Positions 25,579 through 33,389 of a stretch of 64,000 nt of DNA are shown here, one piece after another. The stretch covers positions 4,278,001 through 4,342,000 of the forward strand of contig NZ_CP139348.1 of the NCBI RefSeq assembly GCF_038561965.1, in the 5' to 3' direction. The translations under genes were made by a program, and so were the position numbers. Source of the stretch: Stutzerimonas stutzeri (GTDB taxonomy: Bacteria > Pseudomonadota > Gammaproteobacteria > Pseudomonadales > Pseudomonadaceae). The notes beneath the pieces are model-generated. The model was not told the origin of the DNA, searched no databases, and worked only from the letters and a program-made list of their open reading frames with translations. How positions within the stretch are numbered: position 1 is the stretch's first letter; every line of letters starts with the position of its first letter.

Positions 25579-26243
25579 GCCGGCGGTACTCCTTCGCTCC
25601 AGGCGCGCTGCAACAGCGCGACCACCTGCCGGTCCGCCGTCTGGTCGAAATTCTCGTACCAGCGACCAATGGCATACAAGTCGTGAGGCACATGCAGACA
25701 GACGACGCGGTCAGCCAGACGTTCCAGCTGCGCGATGCTATCCGGCGCCGCCACTGGCACCGCGACGGTAACAGCCCCGGCCCCCAGCTGATGCACGGCC
25801 TGCACCGCAGCACGCATGGTCGCGCCAGTGGCGAGCCCGTCATCCACCAGAATCACCTTGCGCCCATCGATCAGCGGCCACGGACGCTCGCCTCGATAAG
25901 CCAACTCGCGACGCTGCAATTCGTGGGTTTCCTGGGCGAGGGTGCCGTCGATCTCGGCCTTGGAGATTTGAATGTATTGCAAGATATCCTCGTTCATCAC
26001 GCGTACGCCGCCGCTGGCAATAGCGCCCATGGCCAGTTCGCGATTGCCTGGCACGCCGAGCTTACGCACCACCAGTATGTCCAGCGCCAGCCGCAGACGC
26101 TGCGCCACTTCGAACGCCACCGGAACACCGCCACGGGGCAGCGCCAGTACCAGTGCATCCGTCCAGTCGACTTCCTGCGCCAGCCGCTCGGCAAGCGCCG
26201 CGCCTGCCTGCGCTCGATCAGGGAAAGGGATCGTCAGGGTCAT
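25575..26243 (-). CDS. Phosphoribosyltransferase family protein
   Basis: This 222-residue type I phosphoribosyltransferase has the PRPP-binding loop VILVDDGLATGATMRAAV and a conserved N-terminal ALPRGGVPVAFEVA segment. Members with this pattern (VLALPRGGVPV, VRKLGVPGNRELAMGAIASGG) form a family of unassigned substrate commonly paired with alpha/beta hydrolases. The gene overlaps the downstream hydrolase start by 4 nt, giving a two-gene operon. AGGAG lies a few bases before the start at 26243. Confidence 0.85.
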   Translation of the reverse strand: MTLTIPFPDRAQAGAALAERLAQEVDWTDALVLALPRGGVPVAFEVAQRLRLALDILVVRKLGVPGNRELAMGAIASGGVRVMNEDILQYIQISKAEIDGTLAQETHELQRRELAYRGERPWPLIDGRKVILVDDGLATGATMRAAVQAVHQLGAGAVTVAVPVAAPDSIAQLERLADRVVCLHVPHDLYAIGRWYENFDQTADRQVVALLQRAWSEGVPPA

Positions 26244-26540
26244 GGCAGGCTCCTTGGTTCGACGCTATAGCTGGAGTCTGGCTCAAGAAACGGATGTTGG
26301 TCGGACAAACAACATAGCCGGAACCAAGGCCCAAGGCGTCTCCGCTGATCGGAACGCCCTGACGGGCTCATAAAAGCGTTGCCGTCACGCCCTTGGCGCC
26401 ATTAAAGTGCCATCACTGTGTGCCGATAGCCTCTTTAACGCGTAACGCCCCGAAAGCTCTGGCCTGAAGGCCATAGATTGGCGCCGGTTAGAGCCGCCGC
26501 AGAGTAGCCACGGCAGACGATCCAAGCGGATGGAATAACT

Positions 26541-27626
26541 ATGACCAACAAGAAAAACCCGTCGGCTCCTTCGCATATTCGCAGCTTCGTTCTGATGGCG
26601 ATCAGCCTGCTGTTTCCGTCTACCTCCCTGCATGCAGCCCAGACGCTGACGTTGCTGACCTGGGAGGAGTATCTCAGCGAAGCGGTGATCGAACGTTGGC
26701 AGGCAAAAACCGGCGTCGAAATCAAACAGATCTATTTCGATAGCGGCGACAGACGCGACGAAATCCTCGCCAAACCCGATCACCAGATCGATATCGCGCT
26801 CACCGAGCGGATCAGCTCAGCGCGCTTCGGCGCCCGTGGACTCCTGGAGCCGCTGGACCAGGCCGTGCTACCGGGCCTGCGCCACGTATCGGAGCGCTGG
26901 CGCGAAAGCTGCGGCCCCCACAGCGTGCCGTACCTCTGGGGAACGCTGGGCATTGCCTATCGCAGCGACCGCCTCGACAGCCCCCCTAGCTCCTGGGCCG
27001 ACCTGCTGAAGCCGGTCAGAGCCGACCAGCCACATATCATCATGATGGAGGACCACGAGGACATTCTCGCCAGCCCCTTGATCCTCCTGCAGCACTCGAT
27101 CAACACCTCGAACAATGACGAGCTAAAAGCCGCGTTCGAGCTGCTCGTGGCCCAGTCCGAGGCGGTACTGACCTACGAGTACGTGATTACCTCGCTGCGC
27201 AGCCAGCGCTATCTCGACAAGGCCGACATGGCCCTGGCCTACAGCGGTGATCAGCAGGTGCTGAACCAGGTCGAAGGGGTCGATGGCGAGCCCTGGCGCT
27301 ACGTGGTACCCGAGGAAGGCACGTTGCTGTGGGTCGATTGCCTGTCCGTGGCGACCTCGAGCAAGAACAAGGCGTTGGCCTATCGCTTCCTGGACTTTCT
27401 CAACCAGCCGGATATCGCCGCGCTCAACGCCGCCGACCTGGGGGTCGCAACACCGAACGGCGCGGCCCGGGCACTGCTGCCCGAAGACGTCCGCCAGGAC
27501 TCGACCATCTACCCGCCCGAAGAACTGCTGACCAGGAGCCAGGTCTATGAGAACCGGCCAATGGAAGCCACGCAGACACGCCGACGCATCATCAGCGCAC
27601 TGATCAACGCCCATGACGCTAGGTAA
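26541..27626 (+). CDS. Periplasmic solute-binding protein, polyamine-type, coupled to a c-di-GMP enzyme
   Basis: This 361-residue exported protein has a signal peptide (residues about 10-33, ending SLHA) and the fold pattern of PotD/PotF-like spermidine/putrescine-binding proteins: LTLLTWEEYLSEAVIERWQAKTGVEIKQIYFDS, PYLWGTLGIAYRSDRL, and GDQQVLNQVEGVDGEPWRYVVPEEGTLLWVDCLSVATSSKNKALAYRFLDFLNQP. No permease or ATPase gene is adjacent; instead it overlaps by 14 nt a GGDEF-EAL gene whose N-terminus has a periplasmic domain. It therefore probably acts as a ligand sensor for that enzyme rather than in transport. Confidence 0.82.
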   Translation: MTNKKNPSAPSHIRSFVLMAISLLFPSTSLHAAQTLTLLTWEEYLSEAVIERWQAKTGVEIKQIYFDSGDRRDEILAKPDHQIDIALTERISSARFGARGLLEPLDQAVLPGLRHVSERWRESCGPHSVPYLWGTLGIAYRSDRLDSPPSSWADLLKPVRADQPHIIMMEDHEDILASPLILLQHSINTSNNDELKAAFELLVAQSEAVLTYEYVITSLRSQRYLDKADMALAYSGDQQVLNQVEGVDGEPWRYVVPEEGTLLWVDCLSVATSSKNKALAYRFLDFLNQPDIAALNAADLGVATPNGAARALLPEDVRQDSTIYPPEELLTRSQVYENRPMEATQTRRRIISALINAHDAR

Positions 27627-29982
27627 ACGCGCGCTGCTGGTGATCTTCCCGGTCATTCTGATCATCCAGCTGGTTGCCTCGACCACCGCCTACCTGACCC
27701 AGCGCGCCTCGCTGCTCGGGCTGGAGCAGGCACGCCTGGACCAGCAGTTGCTGGCGCTGAAATCGGCGTACCTGGACTACGAAGCCTTCAACCGCAGCGT
27801 CCTTTACTCGCTCATCGATAGCGAGGCGCTGCTGCTGTTCCTGCGCGAATCCGATACCGCCTTTCGCAACGACACGCTGGGCTTGCGCATCCAGCAGAGC
27901 ATTCGCCTGCTATCGAACACCGAGATTTCATTCGTCTCCTTCGCCGTCGTCCAGCCGGACGGCGAGCCGGCCTACTACTTCGAGAGCAGCCTGGCGCCAT
28001 TCGCTTCCATGAACGCGACCCAGCAGCAAATCGTGCGGGACGCCAAGCTGTCGCCAACGTCCAGCAAGACGATCTATGTCGAGCAGGCCGAAGGCGGGCC
28101 ACTGCTGCTCGACACCGATTTCATCCTGCCGGCCTCCAGCAGCCGCCCTCTGCCAAGCCAGCGCGGCGAGGCCTTCGCCGTGCAGCTGGCGGTACGCCCG
28201 GAGCGCTTCATCAAGCTCAAGCGCAGCCTGGAAAGCGAATACGGCGCACCAGTGGAGATCGACGTACAGCCGATGCCGGCCGAATCGGGGCTATCGGCCG
28301 AGCTTTCACTGTCGCGATCACTGCATGCACGGCTGACCCCAGCGCCGAAATACACCGCCAAACGCTTGCAGACTTTGGGTCTGGCATTCGTCGCCGGTGG
28401 CTCGCTGATCTGCCTGGTGTCCATCGGCCTGCTGCTGTGGCTGATCCGCCGTTATATCACCGCGCCCATCAGCGAGCTGGATAACCAGCTCACCGACCTG
28501 CTGCTGTGCAAGCGCGCGGCACTTGATGAACCCACCGACGGCGGCGAGATCGGCCGCTTGACGGTCAACATGAAGACCCTGCACGACCGCAACACCGAGG
28601 CGCTGGAACGCATCCAGATCATTTCCTGGACCGACAGCCTGACGCAGATCAGCAACCGTGCGCACTTCGGCCTGCTGGCCAATGCCATGTATGAACAGTG
28701 CGCACACCAGCGCAAGCGACTGGCCTTGCTGTTTCTCGACCTCGACAACTTCAAGCTGGTCAACGACCAGCACGGCCACGACACCGGCGACAACCTGCTG
28801 CGAATTTTCGCCCAGCGCGTGCAGGGCCTGCTGAGACGCCATCAGACCGACTACCCGCAAACGGAAGCCGCATTTGCACGCCTGTCCGGTGACGAATTCG
28901 CCATCCTGCTGATGACCGATGCCGACGAGGGCATCAGCGAGCTGTGCGACGGTCTGCTTGGCCTGTGTCGCGGCGGCTTCCGCCTCGAAGACCGGCTCTA
29001 TCCCGTCAGCATCAGCATTGGCACCGCCCGCTATCCCGACGATGCGGACTCGATCACTCAGCTGCTCACGCGCGCCGACACCGCCATGTACCAGGCCAAG
29101 GCGGTAGGCAAGAACACTGCCGTGGCCTTTACCGGTGAGCTGGAACAGCGCAACGAGCGCATCCGCCTGATCGAGGAGCACCTGCGCATACTCGACGGTG
29201 ACGACGAGCTACGACTGGTCTACATGCCAGCGCTGGATCGCGAAGGCACCGTGGTCAGCTGCGAGGTGCTGCTGCGCTGGCACTCCCCGACACTGGGAAT
29301 GGTCTCGCCTGCCGAATTCATCCCGATCGCCGAACGTGCCGGGCTGTTTCCGAAGATCGACAGCTGGGTCATCGATCATGCGCTGGCGGAGTATCCGAAG
29401 CTTGCACAACTGTTCGGCGAACAGGTGATTCTGGCGATCAACGTGTCCTCGGCCCAACTGACCGACGACCGCATCTGCCGTTATCTGGTCGAGCGCGCCG
29501 CCCACCATGGCATCGAGCCGGGCAGGATCGAGATCGAGTTGACCGAAACCTATGCCGCCGAGCTCTGCAAGGGCACCATGGATGTGGTCCAGGCGATCCG
29601 TAATGCGGGCTTCCGCGTCGCCATCGATGACTTCGGGGTCGGCTATACCTCGATCCAGCAATTGCTCGAATACCCGGCCGACACCATCAAGCTGGATATG
29701 GCCATCATCACCCGACTGACACGCCCGGACATGCAACAGAGCCTGACCGCCCTCGTTGCGTTCTGCCACGCGCAGGGCAAGCGGGTGAACGCCGAGGGAG
29801 TGGACAACATGGACAAGCAGTCGGCGCTGCTGCAGGCCGGCTGTGATCTGTTCCAGGGCTACCTGATTTCACCGCCACGCTCGCTCGCCGCGCTGGAAGA
29901 CTGGATGGCCGTACGTAACCGTGCGCAGGGCACGCTGCGCCTGGAGCAGCTGCCGCCGCGAGCGGTTTCACTGCCCTGCTAG
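27613..29982 (+). CDS. Membrane GGDEF-EAL protein (c-di-GMP turnover)
   Basis: This 789-residue inner-membrane protein has TM1 near residues 6-28, a periplasmic domain, TM2 (LGLAFVAGGSLICLVSIGLLLWLI, about 255-280), HAMP, GGDEF, then EAL. The GGDEF signature is SGDEF (425-429), and the EAL signature is EVL with Glu551 kept; DDFGVGYTSIQQ and the substrate-binding NVSSAQL are intact. It may therefore be an active phosphodiesterase with an active or GTP-binding cyclase domain. The start lies inside the upstream binding-protein gene (14-nt overlap), so both are translated together. It could control the curli locus through c-di-GMP, which is inference. Confidence 0.88.
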   Translation: MTLGKRALLVIFPVILIIQLVASTTAYLTQRASLLGLEQARLDQQLLALKSAYLDYEAFNRSVLYSLIDSEALLLFLRESDTAFRNDTLGLRIQQSIRLLSNTEISFVSFAVVQPDGEPAYYFESSLAPFASMNATQQQIVRDAKLSPTSSKTIYVEQAEGGPLLLDTDFILPASSSRPLPSQRGEAFAVQLAVRPERFIKLKRSLESEYGAPVEIDVQPMPAESGLSAELSLSRSLHARLTPAPKYTAKRLQTLGLAFVAGGSLICLVSIGLLLWLIRRYITAPISELDNQLTDLLLCKRAALDEPTDGGEIGRLTVNMKTLHDRNTEALERIQIISWTDSLTQISNRAHFGLLANAMYEQCAHQRKRLALLFLDLDNFKLVNDQHGHDTGDNLLRIFAQRVQGLLRRHQTDYPQTEAAFARLSGDEFAILLMTDADEGISELCDGLLGLCRGGFRLEDRLYPVSISIGTARYPDDADSITQLLTRADTAMYQAKAVGKNTAVAFTGELEQRNERIRLIEEHLRILDGDDELRLVYMPALDREGTVVSCEVLLRWHSPTLGMVSPAEFIPIAERAGLFPKIDSWVIDHALAEYPKLAQLFGEQVILAINVSSAQLTDDRICRYLVERAAHHGIEPGRIEIELTETYAAELCKGTMDVVQAIRNAGFRVAIDDFGVGYTSIQQLLEYPADTIKLDMAIITRLTRPDMQQSLTALVAFCHAQGKRVNAEGVDNMDKQSALLQAGCDLFQGYLISPPRSLAALEDWMAVRNRAQGTLRLEQLPPRAVSLPC

Positions 29983-29998
29983 GCAGACGCAGCCCGCG

Positions 29999-30673
29999 CT
30001 AGATCGAGTCCTCCTCGGACGCACCGGCAGGATTGGCCCGCGTTGGCATGGCGAGGATCTCCGGCACCACCTCGCGCGCGAACACATCATGCAGGCGGCG
30101 CAGCTCGGCCACCGGATCGAGATGGTGGTCGACACGGATGTCCCAGAGCGGGTACTCCTCGCGGTCGACGACGTAGACCGTCGCCGAGGACTCGCCGTGG
30201 CGGTCACCGCCCAGCTCGTCACCGGCCGCGATCGCCTCCATCAGCCGCTCCACCAGCGGCAGATGCTCGCTGCTCCGGAAAGCCTCGCACGCCGCTTCCA
30301 GCACCTCGCGGCCCTTGAGTCGATTGCCCTGCACGCAGAACTGCTCACCGGCAATCGATCCCGACCAGGGCAGGCACTGCTCGCCGGTCCAGCAGGCCGT
30401 ACGCCCCTTTGCATCGACCACCGCGCACTGGCGCTGGCTCATGCATGGGTCGGTACGCCGCAACCGCTCGAGCACCTCCGCAGCCGGGCTGAACTCTCGC
30501 AGAAAACGCAGCCCATCGATGCCCAGATAGGGGTTGATCTGCGCCTGGGTCGCCACTGCCCCGACGTTGGCCGCCGCATGGGTCAGCAACTTCCCTACGG
30601 CGGGCATGGCGGTGGCAGCGGCCACCCCGAACTGGCCGGTGCGCGGGCAGCGGGCAACGATGGAAAAGGTCAT
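29999..30673 (-). CDS. DUF1028 family (Ntn-hydrolase-like) protein
   Basis: This 224-residue protein matches DUF1028 throughout: MTFSIVARCPRTGQFGVAAATAMPAVGKLLTHAAANVGAVATQAQINPYLGIDGLRFL, with the N-terminal Thr-Phe-Ser-Ile after Met, the QWAVVDAKG-like AVVDAKGRTACWTGEQCL, and GEQFCVQGNRL. The family has an Ntn-hydrolase-like fold and unknown reaction. It is a single-gene unit convergent with the GGDEF-EAL gene. Directly upstream is a short hairpin overlapping its likely ribosome site and a palindromic operator-like site (30682-30754), so it seems regulated. Confidence 0.85.
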   Translation of the reverse strand: MTFSIVARCPRTGQFGVAAATAMPAVGKLLTHAAANVGAVATQAQINPYLGIDGLRFLREFSPAAEVLERLRRTDPCMSQRQCAVVDAKGRTACWTGEQCLPWSGSIAGEQFCVQGNRLKGREVLEAACEAFRSSEHLPLVERLMEAIAAGDELGGDRHGESSATVYVVDREEYPLWDIRVDHHLDPVAELRRLHDVFAREVVPEILAMPTRANPAGASEEDSI

Positions 30674-30681
30674 GGGCCTAC

Positions 30682-30700
30682 TCTCTGAATTAGTCAGAGA
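30682..30700 (-). promoter_or_regulatory. Inverted repeat overlapping the likely ribosome site of the DUF1028 gene
   Basis: TCTCTGA (30682-30688) and TCAGAGA (30694-30700) form a perfect 7-bp stem with a 5-nt loop, 8 nt before the start codon at 30673. On the minus strand the purine-rich CAGAGAGTAGG lies in the start-proximal arm, so the stem could mask the Shine-Dalgarno region or be a protein operator. Confidence 0.4.
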
Positions 30701-30718
30701 TTAGGCCGACGCCGAGGG

Positions 30719-30754
30719 GCAAACGTTCAGGCGAGCATCCAGGCAAACGTTTGC
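30719..30754. promoter_or_regulatory. LacI/PurR-like palindrome and half-repeat
   Basis: GCAAACGTTTGC (30743-30754) is a perfect 12-bp palindrome with a central CG, the style of LacI-family operators and close to the E. coli PurR core. A second copy of its left part, GCAAACGTT, lies 24 bp away (30719-30727). They sit 46-81 bp upstream of the DUF1028 start. The rest of the 410-bp intergenic region up to 31083 shows nothing I can support; short ORFs there lack protein-like composition. Confidence 0.45.
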
Positions 30755-31083
30755 AAGCCCGCCGGCAGCGTTCCGACGAATGACTGTGACGTCTCGCACC
30801 TTGTCGCGGCACCAGTGCTGGCACATCGCCAAGCAGATTTGTAGACTCGCCCCCTCTCGGCACGCCAGCAAGGAACGGCAACGTGACCGGGCAATGGGCC
30901 AGGCACGATCCTGGGCCAAGCATCCACAGGATTCGACAGACATGGAAACGTCCGCATACCTACCCCGCCCCGCCGGCACCCGGCTGTATCGCCTGCAGCC
31001 GACTGCTGGAGCAACAGCAAACACATCCCCAGAAGCCCGCGCGCAGAAACCTGTGGCGCGGCGCCATTGAACGAGAACCCGAT

Positions 31084-31755
31084 ATGAAGAAGCACCTGAT
31101 GGCCGCGCCATTGATTGGCCTGAGCATCCTGTTTAGCGGCTGCGCTACAGAGCAGTCACGTACGCTGGAGGTCGCCAAGGTGACTTCGGCGCAGAGTGTC
31201 TACCATGGCCAGCGCAGCCCCATCGCAGTCGGCAAGTTCGACAACCGTTCGAGCTACATGCGCGGCCTGTTTTCCGATGGCGTCGATCGTCTCGGCGGCC
31301 AGGCCAAGACCATTCTGATCACTCACTTGCAGCAGTCGAACCGCTTCAACGTCCTCGACCGCGACAACATGTCGGAAATCGCTCAGGAAAGTGCCATCGC
31401 GGCCAAACGCGCAAACCTGCGCAGTGCGGATTTCGTGGTCACCGGTGACGTTACCGAATTCGGCCGCAAGGAAGTCGGCGACCATCAGCTGTTCGGCATC
31501 CTGGGCCGCGGCAAATCGCAGATCGCCTACGCCAAGGTCAACCTGAACATCGTCAATGTCAGCACCTCCGAGGTGGTTTATTCCGCTCAGGGCGCTGGCG
31601 AGTACAGCCTATCGAACCGTGAAGTCATCGGCTTTGGCGGCACCGCCAGCTATGACTCGACCCTCAATGGCAAGGTCCTGGACCTGGCCATCCGCGAAGC
31701 CGTGAACAACCTGGTGACCGGCGTCGACAGCGGCGCTTGGCGCCCTGTGCAATAA
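31084..31755 (+). CDS. CsgG/HfaB-family lipoprotein
   Basis: This 223-residue lipoprotein has a lipobox (LSILFSGC, Cys near residue 20) and the CsgG domain pattern: SPIAVGKFDNRSSYMRG, ILITHLQQSNRFNVLDRDNMSEIAQE, ADFVVTGDVTEFGRKEVGD, KVNLNIVNVSTSEVVYSAQGAGEYSLSNREVIG. It is shorter than the curli secretion channel CsgG (277) and is followed by DUF4810 and DUF799 lipoproteins, a trio I know from other proteobacteria. I therefore doubt it is the curli exporter, although it is the only CsgG-like protein in the window. I chose the ATG at 31084; the ORF is open upstream to 30883 without protein-like content. Confidence 0.83.
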   Translation: MKKHLMAAPLIGLSILFSGCATEQSRTLEVAKVTSAQSVYHGQRSPIAVGKFDNRSSYMRGLFSDGVDRLGGQAKTILITHLQQSNRFNVLDRDNMSEIAQESAIAAKRANLRSADFVVTGDVTEFGRKEVGDHQLFGILGRGKSQIAYAKVNLNIVNVSTSEVVYSAQGAGEYSLSNREVIGFGGTASYDSTLNGKVLDLAIREAVNNLVTGVDSGAWRPVQ

Positions 31756-31774
31756 ACCTCAAGGACGAGTAAGC

Positions 31775-32134
31775 ATGAACACCCATCTGAGAACCGGCGC
31801 GCTCGCCGTCGCCCTGCTGTCGCTTGCCGCGTTGACTGGCTGCGCCAGCCAGCCGAAAACCCTCTACCACTGGACCGGCTACGAAGAGCAGGTCTATGAG
31901 CACTTCAAGCACGATAAGAGCCCGCAGGAACAGATCGCCGCGCTGGAAGCCAGCCTGCAACAGGCCCGCGCGCGGGATGTGACCCCCGCACCGGGCTTTC
32001 ACGCCCACCTCGGCATGCTTTACGCCGAAGTCGGCAAGGGCGATCAGGTTCGCCAGCAGTTCGAAACCGAAAAAACCCTGTTCCCAGAGTCCGCGCCCTA
32101 CATGGACTTTCTGATGCGCAACTTCGAGAAATAA
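31775..32134 (+). CDS. DUF4810 lipoprotein
   Basis: This 119-residue lipoprotein has a signal peptide with lipobox SLAALTGC and then the DUF4810 pattern (KTLYHWTGYEEQVYEHFKHDKSPQEQIAALEASLQQARARDVTPAPGFHAHLGMLYAEVGKGDQVRQQFETEKTLFPESAPYMDFLMRNF). The TPR-like tail suggests protein contacts. It sits 19 nt after the CsgG-like gene and 6 nt before the DUF799 gene, as the middle member of a conserved three-lipoprotein operon at the outer membrane. Function unknown. Confidence 0.85.
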   Translation: MNTHLRTGALAVALLSLAALTGCASQPKTLYHWTGYEEQVYEHFKHDKSPQEQIAALEASLQQARARDVTPAPGFHAHLGMLYAEVGKGDQVRQQFETEKTLFPESAPYMDFLMRNFEK

Positions 32135-32140
32135 GAGGTC

Positions 32141-32815
32141 ATGATGCCAAACATCGGTCTGAAAACCCTGCTGGTGCTTGCCGCCCTGAGCATGCTCGGC
32201 GGCTGCGCGACACCGACTCCCTACGACTACAGTGCATTCGAGCGGAACAATCCGGCATCGATTCTGGTGCTGCCCCCGGTCAACCGTTCGCCGGATATCA
32301 AAGCCAGCTACAGCGTTCTCTCGCAGGTCAGCTACCCGCTCGCCGAAGCCGGCTATTACGTGCTGCCGGTAGCCGTGGTCGATGAGACCTTCAAGCAGAA
32401 CGGCCTGATGAATGCCGACGAGATGCACATGGCCCCGCCGGCCAAGCTTCGCGAGATTTTCGGCGCGGACGCAGCCCTGTATATCGAAGTCACCCGTTAC
32501 GGCAGCAGCTACAAGGTGCTGACCAGCGAGGTCGCGGTGGAAGCTCACGGCAAGCTCGTCGACCTGCGCAGCGGCGAACTGCTCTGGGAAGGGAAGGCGC
32601 TGGCCAGTACGGCAGAAAACCAGAACCAGAACAGCGGAGGCCTGGTGGGCATGCTCATCACCGCTGCCGTCAACCAGATCGTCAACACGCTCAGCGACCG
32701 CGGCCATGAGATCGCCGGCATCACCAGCCGCCGTTTGCTCACCGCCGGCATACCCAACGGCATCCTCAGCGGCCCCCGCTCGCCGCAACACCCGAGCCGG
32801 TTGGCCAGCCGCTGA
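32141..32815 (+). CDS. DUF799 (GNA1162-type) lipoprotein
   Basis: This 224-residue lipoprotein has lipobox LSMLGGC and the DUF799 signature: NNPASILVLPPVNRSPDIKASYSVLSQVSYPLAEAGYYVLPVAVVDETFKQNGL, ADEMHMAPPAKLREIFGADAALYIEVTRYG. It resembles neisserial GNA1162, an outer-membrane lipoprotein with structural similarity to TolB-N/CsgG-like modules. It is the last gene of the operon. The C-terminal tail after residue 195 (TAGIPNGILSGPRSPQHPSRL) is Pro-rich and probably exposed. No clear terminator follows in the 52 nt before the convergent gene. Confidence 0.83.
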   Translation: MMPNIGLKTLLVLAALSMLGGCATPTPYDYSAFERNNPASILVLPPVNRSPDIKASYSVLSQVSYPLAEAGYYVLPVAVVDETFKQNGLMNADEMHMAPPAKLREIFGADAALYIEVTRYGSSYKVLTSEVAVEAHGKLVDLRSGELLWEGKALASTAENQNQNSGGLVGMLITAAVNQIVNTLSDRGHEIAGITSRRLLTAGIPNGILSGPRSPQHPSRLASR

Positions 32816-32867
32816 TCGGGCGCTAGTCGGGCGACCTGCGCGAAGGATGCACGGTCGCCCTTGCCGC

Positions 32868-33326
32868 TCAGCCCTGGCGCAGCGAAAGACCCTTGAGGAA
32901 ATTGCGCAGCAACTGATCGCCGCAGGCGCGGTAGTTGCTGTGGCCGGGCTTGCGGAACAGCGCGCCGAGTTCGGATTTCGACAGCTGCAGATCGGCGGCA
33001 TGCAGGATCGCCTGCAGGTCTTCGTCGCGCAGCTCGAAGGCTACCCGCAGCTTTTTCAGGATCTGGTTGTTGCTGACCGGCAGCTCCAGCGGCGGCGCCG
33101 GGCGGCTTTCGTCCTTGCCGCGCTTGAAATAGATCAGCCCGTCGAGAAAACGCGCCATCGCTTCGTCCGGGCACTCCTGATAGCCGTCCTCGTCCTCGCG
33201 GGCGAGCCAGGCACGAACTTGCGCCTCGTCTACCGTACAGCCGCCCAGCGCGGCGATTTCGGCCATCTGTGCATCGCTGACCTTGAGGGTGTAGCGCAGG
33301 CTGCGCAGGACGTCGTTGTTGAGCAT
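32868..33326 (-). CDS. DUF1456 family protein (YehS-like)
   Basis: This 152-residue soluble protein consists of two related halves, each with the DUF1456 pattern: NNDVLRSLRYTLKVSDAQMAEIAALGGCTVDEAQVRAWLAREDEDGYQECPDEAMARFLDGLIYFKRG, and SNNQILKKLRVAFELRDEDLQAILHAADLQLSKSELGALFRKPGHSNYRACGDQLLRNFLKGL. It is equivalent to E. coli YehS, whose role is unknown. It is a single-gene unit, 63 nt beyond the start-side of the sigma-54 regulator gene's stop at 33390. Confidence 0.88.
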   Translation of the reverse strand: MLNNDVLRSLRYTLKVSDAQMAEIAALGGCTVDEAQVRAWLAREDEDGYQECPDEAMARFLDGLIYFKRGKDESRPAPPLELPVSNNQILKKLRVAFELRDEDLQAILHAADLQLSKSELGALFRKPGHSNYRACGDQLLRNFLKGLSLRQG

Positions 33327-33389
33327 GTTCGCTCCTCTAAGAATGAAGGCCGGCAGTGTGCGCTCTTGGGCGTCGGACGGCGAGTCCGA

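Noticed and set aside
30780..31070. Small ORF upstream of the lipoprotein trio
   Set aside because: No ribosome site and no protein-like pattern; overlaps an equally poor in-frame extension of the CsgG-like gene.
31084..31755. Curli secretion channel csgG
   Set aside because: Shorter than CsgG, 21 kb from the curlin genes, and part of a different conserved trio.
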